Assembly (NCBI GenBank): GCA_003402375.1
Contig: QFXJ01000054.1
Span: forward strand, 1-63,012
Reading direction: 5' to 3'
From: Candidatus Nitrotoga sp. CP45
GTDB lineage: Bacteria; Pseudomonadota; Gammaproteobacteria; Burkholderiales; Gallionellaceae
DNA: 63,012 nucleotides
Below, one piece after another: positions 53,625-62,159 of the stretch (within the stretch, counting starts at the first letter, position 1; every line of letters begins with the position of its first letter). The notes below the pieces were generated by a model that searched no databases, was not told where the DNA came from, and saw nothing but the letters and a program-made list of their open reading frames with translations. The position numbers and the translations under genes were made by a program.

Positions 53625-55034
53625 TTAACGTTCGTAGGCCAATTCATGTGGCATACGTCCGACCGGAATAACAGTGCCTTCACGCGCAGTCATCCACATG
53701 TTGTATAACCAAAGAATAGTTGAAGAAAATACCATGGTCCCACCCAACCAACGGGCAATCATATAAGGATGCTCGGCGATCACAACATCGATGTATGGCA
53801 CCTCATAAATTTTACCTGCGCCCTGAATTAATCCAGCAATCGTCATTGATATCCAGTAAGTGCTGAATCCAATCAACAACAACCAGAAATGCAGATTTCC
53901 TAACGTCAACGAGTACAATTTGCGCTTCATCAATGTTTGCAGACCAAGATATACGGCCGCAGCCTCAAGAAACGTTGAGAACCCCAACAAAGCAAGATGT
54001 GCGTGCGCCACCATCCAACCTGTACCATGAATGTACCAATTGATTGAGCGCGTTTGCTGAAAACCACCCTGCATATTGAGCGGGATAGCCAGCAACACAC
54101 CAACCACAGTAAAACGCACCTCAAGATTCTCAACAAACATGTTCCATTTACCCTGCATAGTCAAGAGTATATTCGACACAAATGCAATCGCTGGCACCAG
54201 AATCAGAACACCCTCCACTGAAGCGAAGGATTTTAGCCACTCAGGCAAGGGAGCCGACATTAAATGATGCGCGGCAGGCGTTGAATAAAACACAACAATC
54301 GACCAAAAGTGCAAGTGTCCTATACGGTGAGAATACAATGGATTACCAGTCACCTTTGGAATAACATAATAGGCAATCGCTGCAGCAACGGGAGTAATCC
54401 ACAACCCCAAAACGTTATGCGCAAACCACCACGTCATGTAGGCCTCTGTCAGGCCAGTAAGATGAAAATATTCTGGTAGATTTCCAACCAAAAATACGAT
54501 AATCAACATGAAAGTTGACGCCGCAAAAAACCAGTTAGTCGTATAAATACCTTGGGTGCGGCGTTTTATTATGGTCATCCATACATTAACCGCCAATGGA
54601 ATAGATATAAATGCTGCGACAGCAAGATCCAGCGGCCAAGGGAAGTCAGAATATTCGCGCCCGGAGGTCACTCCCATCCACAATAGTGTCAAACCCAAAG
54701 CCAGGGAAACATTCCACATCATGCAATTCCACAAACCAAGCTTCTCTGACCACAACCTTGTGTTCCCCAGTATCGGTGTGATATACATCATGGCCATTGC
54801 AAACGCCATCGAAATCCAGCCAAAGATTACCGCCAGCACATGCACCTGACGCATATGACCGAATGCAAACATCTCGGTCCCCGTCACAAAATCAGGGAAA
54901 GCAAGCTTGGCCGCATTGAATGACCCCAATCCAGTTCCGATCATAAACCAAATAATGGCAGAAAAACCGAAGAAAATCGCCGCCGATCCGACCGGGATAG
55001 CCTCATTTTTAGCAAACAAATACTTAAGAATCAT
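53625..55034 (-). CDS. ccoN: CcoN, catalytic subunit I of a cbb3-type (C-family) oxidase
   Basis: 469 residues, about twelve helices. Ligands are where C-family oxidases have them: low-spin heme H65 (RQVHVLAVIFGW), CuB H206 (FAHNVLGLW), H256-H257, the cross-linking Tyr Y250 six residues before H256 (YSTPAAHH), and H344-A-H346 for hemes b3 and b. The tyrosine separates it from NO reductases. The helix IX region (MQGGFQQTRSINWYIHG) is divergent from the canonical EGPMMSIKTVN. Strong AAAGGAG upstream. Followed by the CcoO-like gene. Confidence 0.88.
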   Translation of the reverse strand: MILKYLFAKNEAIPVGSAAIFFGFSAIIWFMIGTGLGSFNAAKLAFPDFVTGTEMFAFGHMRQVHVLAVIFGWISMAFAMAMMYITPILGNTRLWSEKLGLWNCMMWNVSLALGLTLLWMGVTSGREYSDFPWPLDLAVAAFISIPLAVNVWMTIIKRRTQGIYTTNWFFAASTFMLIIVFLVGNLPEYFHLTGLTEAYMTWWFAHNVLGLWITPVAAAIAYYVIPKVTGNPLYSHRIGHLHFWSIVVFYSTPAAHHLMSAPLPEWLKSFASVEGVLILVPAIAFVSNILLTMQGKWNMFVENLEVRFTVVGVLLAIPLNMQGGFQQTRSINWYIHGTGWMVAHAHLALLGFSTFLEAAAVYLGLQTLMKRKLYSLTLGNLHFWLLLIGFSTYWISMTIAGLIQGAGKIYEVPYIDVVIAEHPYMIARWLGGTMVFSSTILWLYNMWMTAREGTVIPVGRMPHELAYER

Positions 55035-55112
55035 GCTGCATCTCCTTTTTTAGCTCTAGGCAGACAAATCGGCTGCCACTACTAGCCTTAATTCCACTAT
55101 AATTTTAAAGGG

Positions 55113-55316
55113 TTATTTTTTTGACGATTTATGCGGAGCCACCGAAGCTATCTCTTCTTTAACTATATCGCTCACTGAACCGCCCACCACCTCACCCAAC
55201 GTATCAGTACCATCCGCCAAGTGAATACGCTTGTGCGGCATCAATACATACCACGACAACCACATACTAGAAAACGCCAAAAGCAAGCAACACGTCCCCG
55301 CTATTATTGGAAGCAT
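55113..55316 (-). CDS. Small hypothetical membrane protein upstream of ccoN
   Basis: 67 residues: one N-terminal helix (about residues 4-26) and a soluble tail with Ser/Lys-rich end. Family not recognised. AGGAGG-like site (AAGGAGG region) before ATG at 55316. Together with the 93-residue gene before it, it leads the oxidase genes. Confidence 0.6.
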   Translation of the reverse strand: MLPIIAGTCCLLLAFSSMWLSWYVLMPHKRIHLADGTDTLGEVVGGSVSDIVKEEIASVAPHKSSKK

Positions 55317-55396
55317 GTTTTTCCTCCTTAACTTAAAGTTGCCAGATTTTAATTAGTTGCCAGATTTTAATTAGTTTAAACAAACCAACTCACGAC

Positions 55397-55678
55397 TTAA
55401 GCATGACGCGCATTTTCAATTGCATCATGGCGCGTCAAACCGAGCGCCAGCATCAACATAAATACAAAGCCAAACGCAAGCATCCAGAACGTCATAAACC
55501 CATTAAATGTCGTAGGTATATACGAACCTGCACCGTAACCACCCCAATCTTCAAATCCTCCTCGTCCCATCCAACACATCAAGGCAGCCCCAAACACGCT
55601 ACCATTACCCATGCCCGTTACAAATCCCGCAACTAAAGTAATCCAAAAGGATTTAGATTGTATCGACTGTTTTTGCAT
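55397..55678 (-). CDS. Small hypothetical membrane protein, first of the oxidase genes
   Basis: 93 residues with two hydrophobic segments (SFWITLVAGFVTGMGNGSVF and MTFWMLAFGFVFMLMLALGL) separated by a Gly-rich loop (GRGGFEDWGGYGAGSYIP). Family not recognised. First gene on the minus strand here; the divergent gene to its right reads the other way. Confidence 0.65.
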   Translation of the reverse strand: MQKQSIQSKSFWITLVAGFVTGMGNGSVFGAALMCWMGRGGFEDWGGYGAGSYIPTTFNGFMTFWMLAFGFVFMLMLALGLTRHDAIENARHA

Positions 55679-55915
55679 TTTGCATTCCCCCGGTTTTTAT
55701 CTAAAACATTTAGATATCTTTATGTATCTTTTGCTAATTTTAAGCGGAACTTAGATGTTTTCAAACAAATTTACTCTGCAACCAAATTCTTTTTAGCAAT
55801 AGATAGCTTGAACTACCAACAATTACTAAAATTCAGTGATCTAAAAATGCAGTGGTATAATAAAACCCTACGCTTAACCTTGTCAAGGCATAGTACACCT
55901 AAAAACCAAACAATA

Positions 55916-57391
55916 ATGCTGATTATGAACATTAATACCCTCTTGTCACGTATCCCCGTTCGTTATTGGGGATATCTTTCGTTATCATTATGGGGTGTAG
56001 CGATCCTTTTTTTGTTGCGCCCAGACCTTTACAATTTAAATGAGGGTTCTGCCAAATCACTTTTATTAGTATGGTCAATTGCTGATCAAGTGGCAGCTTC
56101 AGTTGTAACTTTTGGCGCGCCCGATTTGCGCGCATTGTTGTTTTTACCTGTGGCATTTCTTTGGACAGGCAATGTTTTTGCTGCGAAAGTTTTCACTACA
56201 CTCTTGCTAGCCTTTGCCATTTGGTTACTTTACTTATGGAACCGACTCAACGTTAATGCTGAAAGTGCGTTAATTGCTAGTGGGTTGCTAATTGTATCGC
56301 CGTTGATGCTGGAACAAATTGATACGCTTTCTCCCGGCATTTATTTGTTGCCGGCATTTGCATTTGGCGCTTGGTTGAATTCGGAATACCGCTTAAATCC
56401 TCGCCCAGGTGGCGGTTGGTATTTTTCCCAGTTACTGGTCAGCGCTTTTAGCGTCAGTTTGCATCCCATTGGCCTGGCATACCCATTAGCCCTACTATGG
56501 TCATGGTATAAAGAACCACTAGACAACAAGCAGCAGAAGTACTTTTTTATCGGGGTCAGTTTTGCTGCTCTCTTTACCTTACTTATGTTAAGAGGTTGGA
56601 GTTACGTCGAATGGTTCCAAAATCCTATTAAAAGTCTTTCAATTACCGTGCTCGGATCATCTTTAGGCAGTGCAATATCGGCCGTCAGCTGGGTAATAGG
56701 AGGGCTCATGCTTGCGGGGCTTCTAATCGTCGTGATTAAACAATACCGCATTTTATGGTCAGATTTTACAGGGCGCATCTTACTTATTGGCTTGACGCTG
56801 GGAATTACGACCAGTGATTCGGCGTGGGGCATAATTGCGTTATGCCTTATTTTGTATTTTGGAATTCCTTTGTTGTTACAATTACATCATGTTCGTGCAG
56901 GCAAGGGGTTTGTTCAGCAGCGTGGCTTAATGATGCTATTTATTATCATTCTCTCCACAGTATTTATGCGGGCAGATAAAAGCTACTACGAAATTCGGCA
57001 GTCCGGATTTTTATCTGACGAGGATCAATTAATTCATATTCTTGCTGAAGAGGCTGAAAATGCCCGTAAAATCGCTGAAGAGGACAAAAGCGAAAAAAAT
57101 CCAGTTCTTTTACGTGTGGCCAGCCAATGGCCAAGCCGTACTATGATTGCGTGCAAATGCGACACCTTGCCATTACCCCCTGCAGCGCAGGATCCGCAGA
57201 CTCAGCTTATTATGCTGCGCAGCATAACCCACTTATTATTCAATCCACGGCAAGCCAACAATGCAGCGCTCGCCCGAAACCTGTCTATTCTTGGCGGAGG
57301 GGTTATTGAAACTATCGCGTTACAACCCGGCGGGGTGCTTTTACATTTCAAGAACGTAGATACTCAGGCCAACCTGAAGAATGGTAAGTAA
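55916..57391 (+). CDS. Polytopic membrane protein, glycosyltransferase-C-like
   Basis: About 491 residues from ATG 55916 (55925 is as good). Ten or more hydrophobic helices (for example VAILFLLRPDLYNLNEGSAK, FLPVAFLWTGNVFAAKVFTT) then a soluble domain of about 150 residues. The layout resembles GT-C/dolichyl-mannosyltransferase-like proteins, but no catalytic motif is certain. The frame opens at 55658, but that part overlaps the divergent gene and lacks hydrophobic order. Function unknown. Confidence 0.65.
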   Translation: MLIMNINTLLSRIPVRYWGYLSLSLWGVAILFLLRPDLYNLNEGSAKSLLLVWSIADQVAASVVTFGAPDLRALLFLPVAFLWTGNVFAAKVFTTLLLAFAIWLLYLWNRLNVNAESALIASGLLIVSPLMLEQIDTLSPGIYLLPAFAFGAWLNSEYRLNPRPGGGWYFSQLLVSAFSVSLHPIGLAYPLALLWSWYKEPLDNKQQKYFFIGVSFAALFTLLMLRGWSYVEWFQNPIKSLSITVLGSSLGSAISAVSWVIGGLMLAGLLIVVIKQYRILWSDFTGRILLIGLTLGITTSDSAWGIIALCLILYFGIPLLLQLHHVRAGKGFVQQRGLMMLFIIILSTVFMRADKSYYEIRQSGFLSDEDQLIHILAEEAENARKIAEEDKSEKNPVLLRVASQWPSRTMIACKCDTLPLPPAAQDPQTQLIMLRSITHLLFNPRQANNAALARNLSILGGGVIETIALQPGGVLLHFKNVDTQANLKNGK

Positions 57392-57511
57392 GTTAAATCT
57401 GAACTGCAAAGCAGTCCAGAAATAATTTTCCGACAATCCTAGGCGAAAGTGAATGGTTAGCCTGATTTATTCGGCTCATGCCGCAATTGGCGAAAAACTT
57501 ACTTCTAATAT

Positions 57512-57721
57512 ATGAATAAGCTTATACAAGAAATTATTATTTACTTGGTTGTGGCTCTCAGCTCTCTGTTCATCATGAGCTATGCTGTACACATGCTAGT
57601 TGGTGGCTTGGTTAGCAAGGAAACTGAGCATTTGCTGATTATAGTCACTTGCCTCATTGGTGTAGTGGCTATAGGATTCATGGCTTGGGATGTAACACAA
57701 CGCCGCAAGGGCATTAAATAG
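57512..57721 (+). CDS. Small hypothetical membrane protein
   Basis: 69 residues with two helices (IIIYLVVALSSLFIMSYAVH and LLIIVTCLIGVVAIGFMAWD) and a basic C-terminus (TQRRKGIK). No family recognised. Same strand as and 120 bp after the polytopic protein. Confidence 0.6.
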   Translation: MNKLIQEIIIYLVVALSSLFIMSYAVHMLVGGLVSKETEHLLIIVTCLIGVVAIGFMAWDVTQRRKGIK

Positions 57722-57744
57722 CGGCCTCCCGTACCGCTAAAATG

Positions 57745-58131
57745 CTAGGACTCTACAAGTAGAGCACCGGTGAAAATGACCAAGGCTCGCACCAGCAGCA
57801 CAGCCCGACCTTGAGCACGATGATCGATGCGCACGCTGTTATCACAACGCAGCAAACGCAGAGCAGTTTTAATTTGCATTACATATAACGCATACATCAT
57901 CACAAGCATCATGAAATGTATCCATACTAAAAATGAGGTCAATTCGCTCTCCACAATCAAACGCCGATACCAGTCCTTATAAAGATAGAGATAAACCGGC
58001 ATTCCCAAATCAAATAAAATTACTGAAGTCATTCCTAGCACATGAAATGCGCGTTGCTTAGCGTATCGAAACGCAACTAACATTACTGCGTAGGTCAACA
58101 TTGCAGCCCACACTGTAGCTGCTGTCAGCAT
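57745..58131 (-). CDS. Hypothetical four-helix membrane protein
   Basis: 128 residues, about four hydrophobic segments (for example MLTAATVWAAMLTYAVMLVA and FLVWIHFMMLVMMYALYVMQ). Two histidines lie in or near helices. No family recognised. It converges with the 69-residue gene. Confidence 0.6.
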   Translation of the reverse strand: MLTAATVWAAMLTYAVMLVAFRYAKQRAFHVLGMTSVILFDLGMPVYLYLYKDWYRRLIVESELTSFLVWIHFMMLVMMYALYVMQIKTALRLLRCDNSVRIDHRAQGRAVLLVRALVIFTGALLVES

Positions 58132-58389
58132 ATTATGTTTAGTCCACGCACCTTATTTTCATTCCCCATCAGTTTTTCTAAAGAACTCCAATTCAATATG
58201 TTCCGTAACCATTTATCCACTACACTTTGGGGCGGATTCAAAAACCAACTACAACAATTAATGTTTAGTCGCGGCTTCAAGCGGGTTCCATATTATAAAG
58301 TCGGCTATCAAATAGATTGATACAACATCCGGGATTTGAGCCTCCGCAGGTATAATTAATCGTATTATTTAATGGACTCTATAAGCAGA
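58132..58389. other. Spacer without a supported gene
   Basis: About 260 bp up to the IS30 remnant. One short open frame (58135-58320, plus strand) has no ribosome binding site or family likeness and is left out. Confidence 0.4.
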
Positions 58390-58832
58390 AGCTCGTTGTA
58401 AACGGCTAAGCGTGTGTAAATCGTTTCGTGGCTACACACCGTTGGAGGGCTGGGTGTATACTTTTAGGCATGCCTGCAATTTGCTCAGGTGACCTTTTTT
58501 CTTGAGATGCCCTGTCACCACTTCAAACGGCTGGTAGCCTACCACAAGTTTCAGTGTTCTACGGAACTTGATTCGCAAACGGTGGCCTGTTCGCGAGCTA
58601 AGGAGGTAGCGTAGCCAGACTCACATCCGAAATCCCGTGCAATCTCGTTTAAAATGATACTCGGAGAGCATTTCAAGAATCGCCCAATGCCCTCCGTTCT
58701 ACTTCCATCTCATTCCATCAGCATAATCGTTGCGCGCTCTTCAGCATTCAGTTACTTGAATGCTTTCCAAAGCTTTCCATCCTAGCGCATCAGCCTCTCC
58801 AAGGTGTTGCAGTGGGTTATTAAGCGCGCCGC
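58390..58832 (-). pseudogene. Second decayed IS30-family transposase copy
   Basis: Nearly the same sequence as the N-terminal half of the remnant at 0.9-1.25 kb, on the same strand: GCCAGACTCACATCC..AATCCCGTGCAATCTCGTTT and CTCCAAGGTGTTGCAG have close counterparts at 1027-1062 and 1213-1228. It is shorter, ends near 58390 inside the SHETIY block, and has more substitutions and stops. The terminal-repeat-like end is at about 58808-58830. Confidence 0.65.
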
Positions 58833-58911
58833 CTTAAAACTCCACAAGAGTTTTAAGGCTACTAAACAATATAGATCAACTATACTTAAGCGAATTTTAG
58901 TAAATAGATGC

Positions 58912-59361
58912 CTAACTAGTTTTAAGCATTTCTTGAATTGCTTGATAATTTTCTTTGCTAGGAAATTGTCCTTTATGAAATACAAATTGCAAGCGCTGGT
59001 CTAATTTATCCAGCCCTGCCAGACCGAACGAACGACCTGAGTAATCCCCGTAAACTCGCAAATTTTTCACCAACTCCACATGCTTTCCATTACGCATAAT
59101 GATTCGCGTTTCCTGCTTACCGACTTCAATTGCGATGGGCGCAGTAGGCAATAACATTAACCGAGTTTTCAATATACGGTTCGCACCCGCGATAAAAAAG
59201 AAACTGGCCAGAAACGAAAATAAATATGCCAAACTGACATCACCACCATACCAAAATTTGACTACCATTGACAGTAAAGCTACGACTGTAGGAACATATA
59301 ACAACAAATCCCACATCATGCCTTTGCGGTCTTGCACTAAACTGAAACGCGTAACACTCAT
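58912..59361 (-). CDS. Hypothetical membrane protein with C-terminal soluble domain
   Basis: 149 residues: two N-terminal helices (MWDLLLYVPTVVALLSMVVK and SLAYLFSFLASFFFIAGANR) then a soluble half (EVGKQETRIIMRNGKHVELV, YGDYSGRSFGLAGLD) that looks beta-rich. The layout resembles small PH-like membrane proteins, but no family is certain. 6 bp after the thioredoxin-like gene, so probably in the same transcript. Confidence 0.6.
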   Translation of the reverse strand: MSVTRFSLVQDRKGMMWDLLLYVPTVVALLSMVVKFWYGGDVSLAYLFSFLASFFFIAGANRILKTRLMLLPTAPIAIEVGKQETRIIMRNGKHVELVKNLRVYGDYSGRSFGLAGLDKLDQRLQFVFHKGQFPSKENYQAIQEMLKTS

Positions 59362-59367
59362 ATTAGA

Positions 59368-59907
59368 TCAACCCGCACGACTTTCTGTTCCTGCCTTCAG
59401 AATTTTCGCAATTCCCGCTTCCATTTCGCCATGCAACATGCGTCCTGGTTGTACACCGCTAACGACGCCTTTATCATTGATAAAGAAAGTCCAAGGATCA
59501 CCCATCACACGGTATGCCTTGAATGCTTGCGGATTTTGGTATTGATCCATATGCAAAAAGAGCACCTGGGTTTGATATTTTTCCATTAGCGCTTTCATTA
59601 TTTGCAACTGGCCATCGCACACAGTGCAATGGCCAGGTGTAGCAAACTCCAAGACAATAGGTTTGCCCAGCGCCAACGCTTTATCTAAAGAGTATTGGTA
59701 CATGCGTGCATCTGGCTGACGATATGTCGTCATTTTGCTCATATCTCCACCGACATCTGCCAGTGTTTTGGTGGGCAAACTAGGTGCAAGCATACCCTTC
59801 TGCAGCACTCCCATTGAAGCTCCACCTATGCCCCATGCAGAAAATTGCTCACCGCAGCCACTAACAAGGCCGATGGTAACAAAAAGCCATAATATTCTTA
59901 TTTTCAC
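59368..59907 (-). CDS. Thioredoxin-fold lipoprotein
   Basis: About 179 residues. The GTG at 59907 overlaps the stop of the upstream gene (GTGA) and gives a good lipoprotein signal ending LVSGC (Cys18); ATG at 59922 is possible. A thioredoxin domain with the redox motif C94-TV-C97 in ATPGHCTVCDGQL, LFLHMDQYQN, and the cis-Pro segment GDPWTFFINDKG. Could keep cytochrome heme-site cysteines reduced or handle copper for the oxidase. Coupled to the CcoN half-protein gene. Confidence 0.78.
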   Translation of the reverse strand: MKIRILWLFVTIGLVSGCGEQFSAWGIGGASMGVLQKGMLAPSLPTKTLADVGGDMSKMTTYRQPDARMYQYSLDKALALGKPIVLEFATPGHCTVCDGQLQIMKALMEKYQTQVLFLHMDQYQNPQAFKAYRVMGDPWTFFINDKGVVSGVQPGRMLHGEMEAGIAKILKAGTESRAG

Positions 59908-60416
59908 TTGAGCCGGTTCCATCCATTACAAGTGCGGTATATATTATATCCCCAGATAATATTAGCCAGCAAAACCACACTACCGAAAATTCCTGCAAGC
60001 GACATAAATCGTGATGCCGCCAATTCTCCATCGTCATCAATGAAAATACCAATCAACCCTGCCGCACTAAAGAAAACTACGACCCCCAGCAAACCAAGGT
60101 TGTGCATCCAGAAGTGAACTTTGACCAAACGCAAACTGTAGATGGAGCGACGCACCAATCGTGGTATCAGATAATATACCGCGCCGAAAATAGCCATTTC
60201 CACCCATCCCAGCAAATTAATATGCGTATGCCCTAAAACGATCCTATGGCCAGGTATCCCGCTATTAACAAAATGCCTAAAGGTGGGAACTCCCCCCATC
60301 AAAGCCCCCCAGGAAAAACCAATTATGCTATAAATGATACATGCATAGATAAACCACAATGTATATTTGGTGTATTCTTTGTCCTGAGTCCAAGGTTCAT
60401 TTAGTTCCTGCATCAT
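59904..60416 (-). CDS. Stand-alone CcoN C-terminal-half-like membrane protein
   Basis: 170 residues, four helices. H63-T-H65 in LGHTHINLLGWVEMAIFG, YYLIPRL, SIYSLRLVKVHFW: the same layout as helix X onward of CcoN (canonical GHVHSGALGW). It has no CuB histidines or tyrosine. Overlaps the monoheme cytochrome gene by 20 bp and the thioredoxin-like gene by 4 bp, so all three are coupled. Related to the 172-residue protein at 42.5 kb. A membrane heme b protein is a reasonable guess. Confidence 0.72.
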   Translation of the reverse strand: MMQELNEPWTQDKEYTKYTLWFIYACIIYSIIGFSWGALMGGVPTFRHFVNSGIPGHRIVLGHTHINLLGWVEMAIFGAVYYLIPRLVRRSIYSLRLVKVHFWMHNLGLLGVVVFFSAAGLIGIFIDDDGELAASRFMSLAGIFGSVVLLANIIWGYNIYRTCNGWNRLK

Positions 60417-60993
60417 GCTGATTCTCTTTCGTTTTTAATTTCACTTCTTCACGTACATCTTTATACTCCGATTTCCAACCATCTGGCGCCCACATCCTAA
60501 CCATCTCATCAATAAACTTGGACTCTCCACCCACAGGCGGGAGTCGCGACGCATTAGACCCTGGGTTGGCTCGCAACTCAGAAAGAAACTGAGCAATCGC
60601 CTGCAAGTCTGCTGGAGGCAATTTCGCTACAAAAGCAGCTCCTTTAGAAGGACCGTGATCCATCGTCGTTCCAGAGTACGATGCTTCTGGATCTTTTAAA
60701 AATTTATTAAGATACTCAAGAGTTCGCTTGGAACCGATACCATCAAGAACCAGCCCCATATTTGTACCATTGCGCATTGCGCGGTGGCAAACAGTGCATC
60801 CCGCTGTACGAAATAATTCAGACCCGCGCAAACCTTCTGTTGAAAAATCATACTGAAGCACTGGGAACATCGGCTTATCCAAACGTGACCTGACTACTTC
60901 TAACACCAACCAACTGCCCAAAGCCATAATGCCAATTAGCGCAAACCCCCCAAATAGCAATTTTTCTCCAAGCTTCATATTGCTAATTGCCAT
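60397..60993 (-). CDS. Membrane-anchored monoheme cytochrome c
   Basis: 198 residues: anchor at about residues 13-33, heme site C66-TV-C69-H70, and a soluble rest with possible distal Met in TTMDHGPSKG. The last 50 residues (KFIDEMVRMWAPDGWKSEYK) are charged and unlike standard cytochromes. The pairing with a CcoN half-protein mimics NorC with NorB or CcoO with CcoN, but without a catalytic subunit in this transcript. ATG at 60993 follows GGGGT at 8 nt. Confidence 0.85.
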   Translation of the reverse strand: MAISNMKLGEKLLFGGFALIGIMALGSWLVLEVVRSRLDKPMFPVLQYDFSTEGLRGSELFRTAGCTVCHRAMRNGTNMGLVLDGIGSKRTLEYLNKFLKDPEASYSGTTMDHGPSKGAAFVAKLPPADLQAIAQFLSELRANPGSNASRLPPVGGESKFIDEMVRMWAPDGWKSEYKDVREEVKLKTKENQHDAGTK

Positions 60994-61035
60994 ATTGAAT
61001 TACCCCCAGCCACATAATGTACTTTTCCAATAGAC

Positions 61036-61073
61036 AAAATCCCCGCGCCTAAATATCTTGGCGCGGGGATTTT
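61036..61073 (-). terminator. Intrinsic terminator between two cytochrome c genes
   Basis: A perfect 14-bp stem, AAAATCCCCGCGCC with GGCGCGGGGATTTT, 10-nt loop. The A/T ends make it work on both strands. It ends the diheme cytochrome transcript and makes the monoheme gene start its own. Confidence 0.9.
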
Positions 61074-61104
61074 CAAACAACATCAATCCAATCTTTACGA
61101 CTTC

Positions 61105-61884
61105 CTATCGAACCAGGACTTCCTTTAAAACGGTTTGGTTGTCAATAAGCAGACCGTCCCGCACATTAACTGGTGGAGCAGTAGTCAAATATGCAGCAAC
61201 ATTGTAAATATCGTCATCTGTAAGCGTTTTCGCCACCGCCTGCATCATTGAAACCCCTCCAACTACAGGATCATTATTCCTTGTGCCATCACGCCAACTT
61301 TTTAATTGATTAACCAAATATACATACTTTTGATTGCCAATTGCTGGAAATATAGGATCAGCACCACGCCCATTAAACCCATGGCATGAGTAACAAGAGG
61401 CCACCTTACCCTTTACCCCACTGTGAACTAAAAGCTTCCCCAAATGCGGCTGACCAACTTGCTGCCCCTCCGCTTTAAGAGCCTTCAAATCGGACGGTTC
61501 AAACTTTCTGGGTAAACTGTCTACAAATGCAGCCACATCACGGCGGTCTTGCTCGCTTAATGCTTTAGCAAACCCGTTCATTACCGCGCCCAGTCCAGAA
61601 GGAACACGCTTGTCCGCAGCAAAATTAGTGAGTTGTTTAACGATATACACGTAACCAATATTAGCCAAGCGAGGCGCACCCATGGCATCATTACCTAATG
61701 CGTTTTCTCCATGACAGGATAGGCAGGCAGGAACATCCCCCTTTCCCTGGGTAAAAATGACCTTGCCGTTAGCAGGATTTGCACTAACTTTTCCAACTTC
61801 CGCAGAAACAGCCGTTCCCGATACAAACACAGTAGCAGCTATAATTGTAAGCCATGACGACAACATGGATGTAGATTTGCGCAT
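61105..61884 (-). CDS. Diheme cytochrome c (c4-like)
   Basis: 259 residues: signal peptide (about 1-28, ending AVSA), two class I domains with C54-LS-C57-H58 and C164-YS-C167-H168, each with GENALG/GFNGRG after the heme and distal Met in VMNGFAKAL and SMMQAVAKTL. This is the cytochrome c4 plan; c4 proteins donate electrons to cbb3 oxidases. G-rich ribosome binding site before ATG 61884. Transcribed alone, ended by a strong terminator. Confidence 0.9.
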   Translation of the reverse strand: MRKSTSMLSSWLTIIAATVFVSGTAVSAEVGKVSANPANGKVIFTQGKGDVPACLSCHGENALGNDAMGAPRLANIGYVYIVKQLTNFAADKRVPSGLGAVMNGFAKALSEQDRRDVAAFVDSLPRKFEPSDLKALKAEGQQVGQPHLGKLLVHSGVKGKVASCYSCHGFNGRGADPIFPAIGNQKYVYLVNQLKSWRDGTRNNDPVVGGVSMMQAVAKTLTDDDIYNVAAYLTTAPPVNVRDGLLIDNQTVLKEVLVR

Positions 61885-62037
61885 TTCCCCCCCTTATTTC
61901 TCGAAATTCTTCAATTTATCTTCCCCCAACAACCTTACAAGTGCTGATCGTTCAAACGCTGTGAAATCACACCATATTTTCGGAAGGCCGCCAAAAACAA
62001 CATTTTTACTGCTTAGAGTAATATTCAGCCTTGCTTT

Positions 62038-62139
62038 TTAAGAATTCTTTTTAAATAAGATTGCAGCCATACCAAAAATAAATCCAAAAATACATACGTA
62101 CATCAAAAGAACTTGGCCGGTAGTCACATTTTCAAACAT
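62038..62139 (-). CDS. 33-residue membrane peptide
   Basis: MFENVTTGQVLLMYVCIFGF followed by IFGMAAILFKKNS: one helix with a basic end. AAAGGAGGAG stands a few bases before the ATG, very strong. Too small for family assignment. Its size class matches the 36- and 44-residue peptides of this region, suggesting small oxidase or cytochrome accessory subunits. Confidence 0.65.
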   Translation of the reverse strand: MFENVTTGQVLLMYVCIFGFIFGMAAILFKKNS

Positions 62140-62159
62140 AACTTCTCCTCCTTTCCAAT

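Noticed and set aside
53625-55034. Possibility that this subunit I is a nitric oxide reductase (NorB)
   Set aside because: The tyrosine six residues before the CuB His pair is present and the order of ligands matches C-family oxidases; NorB lacks this tyrosine.
58135-58320. 61-codon plus-strand open frame
   Set aside because: No ribosome binding site, no hydrophobic order, no family likeness; starts only 4 bp from a divergent gene.
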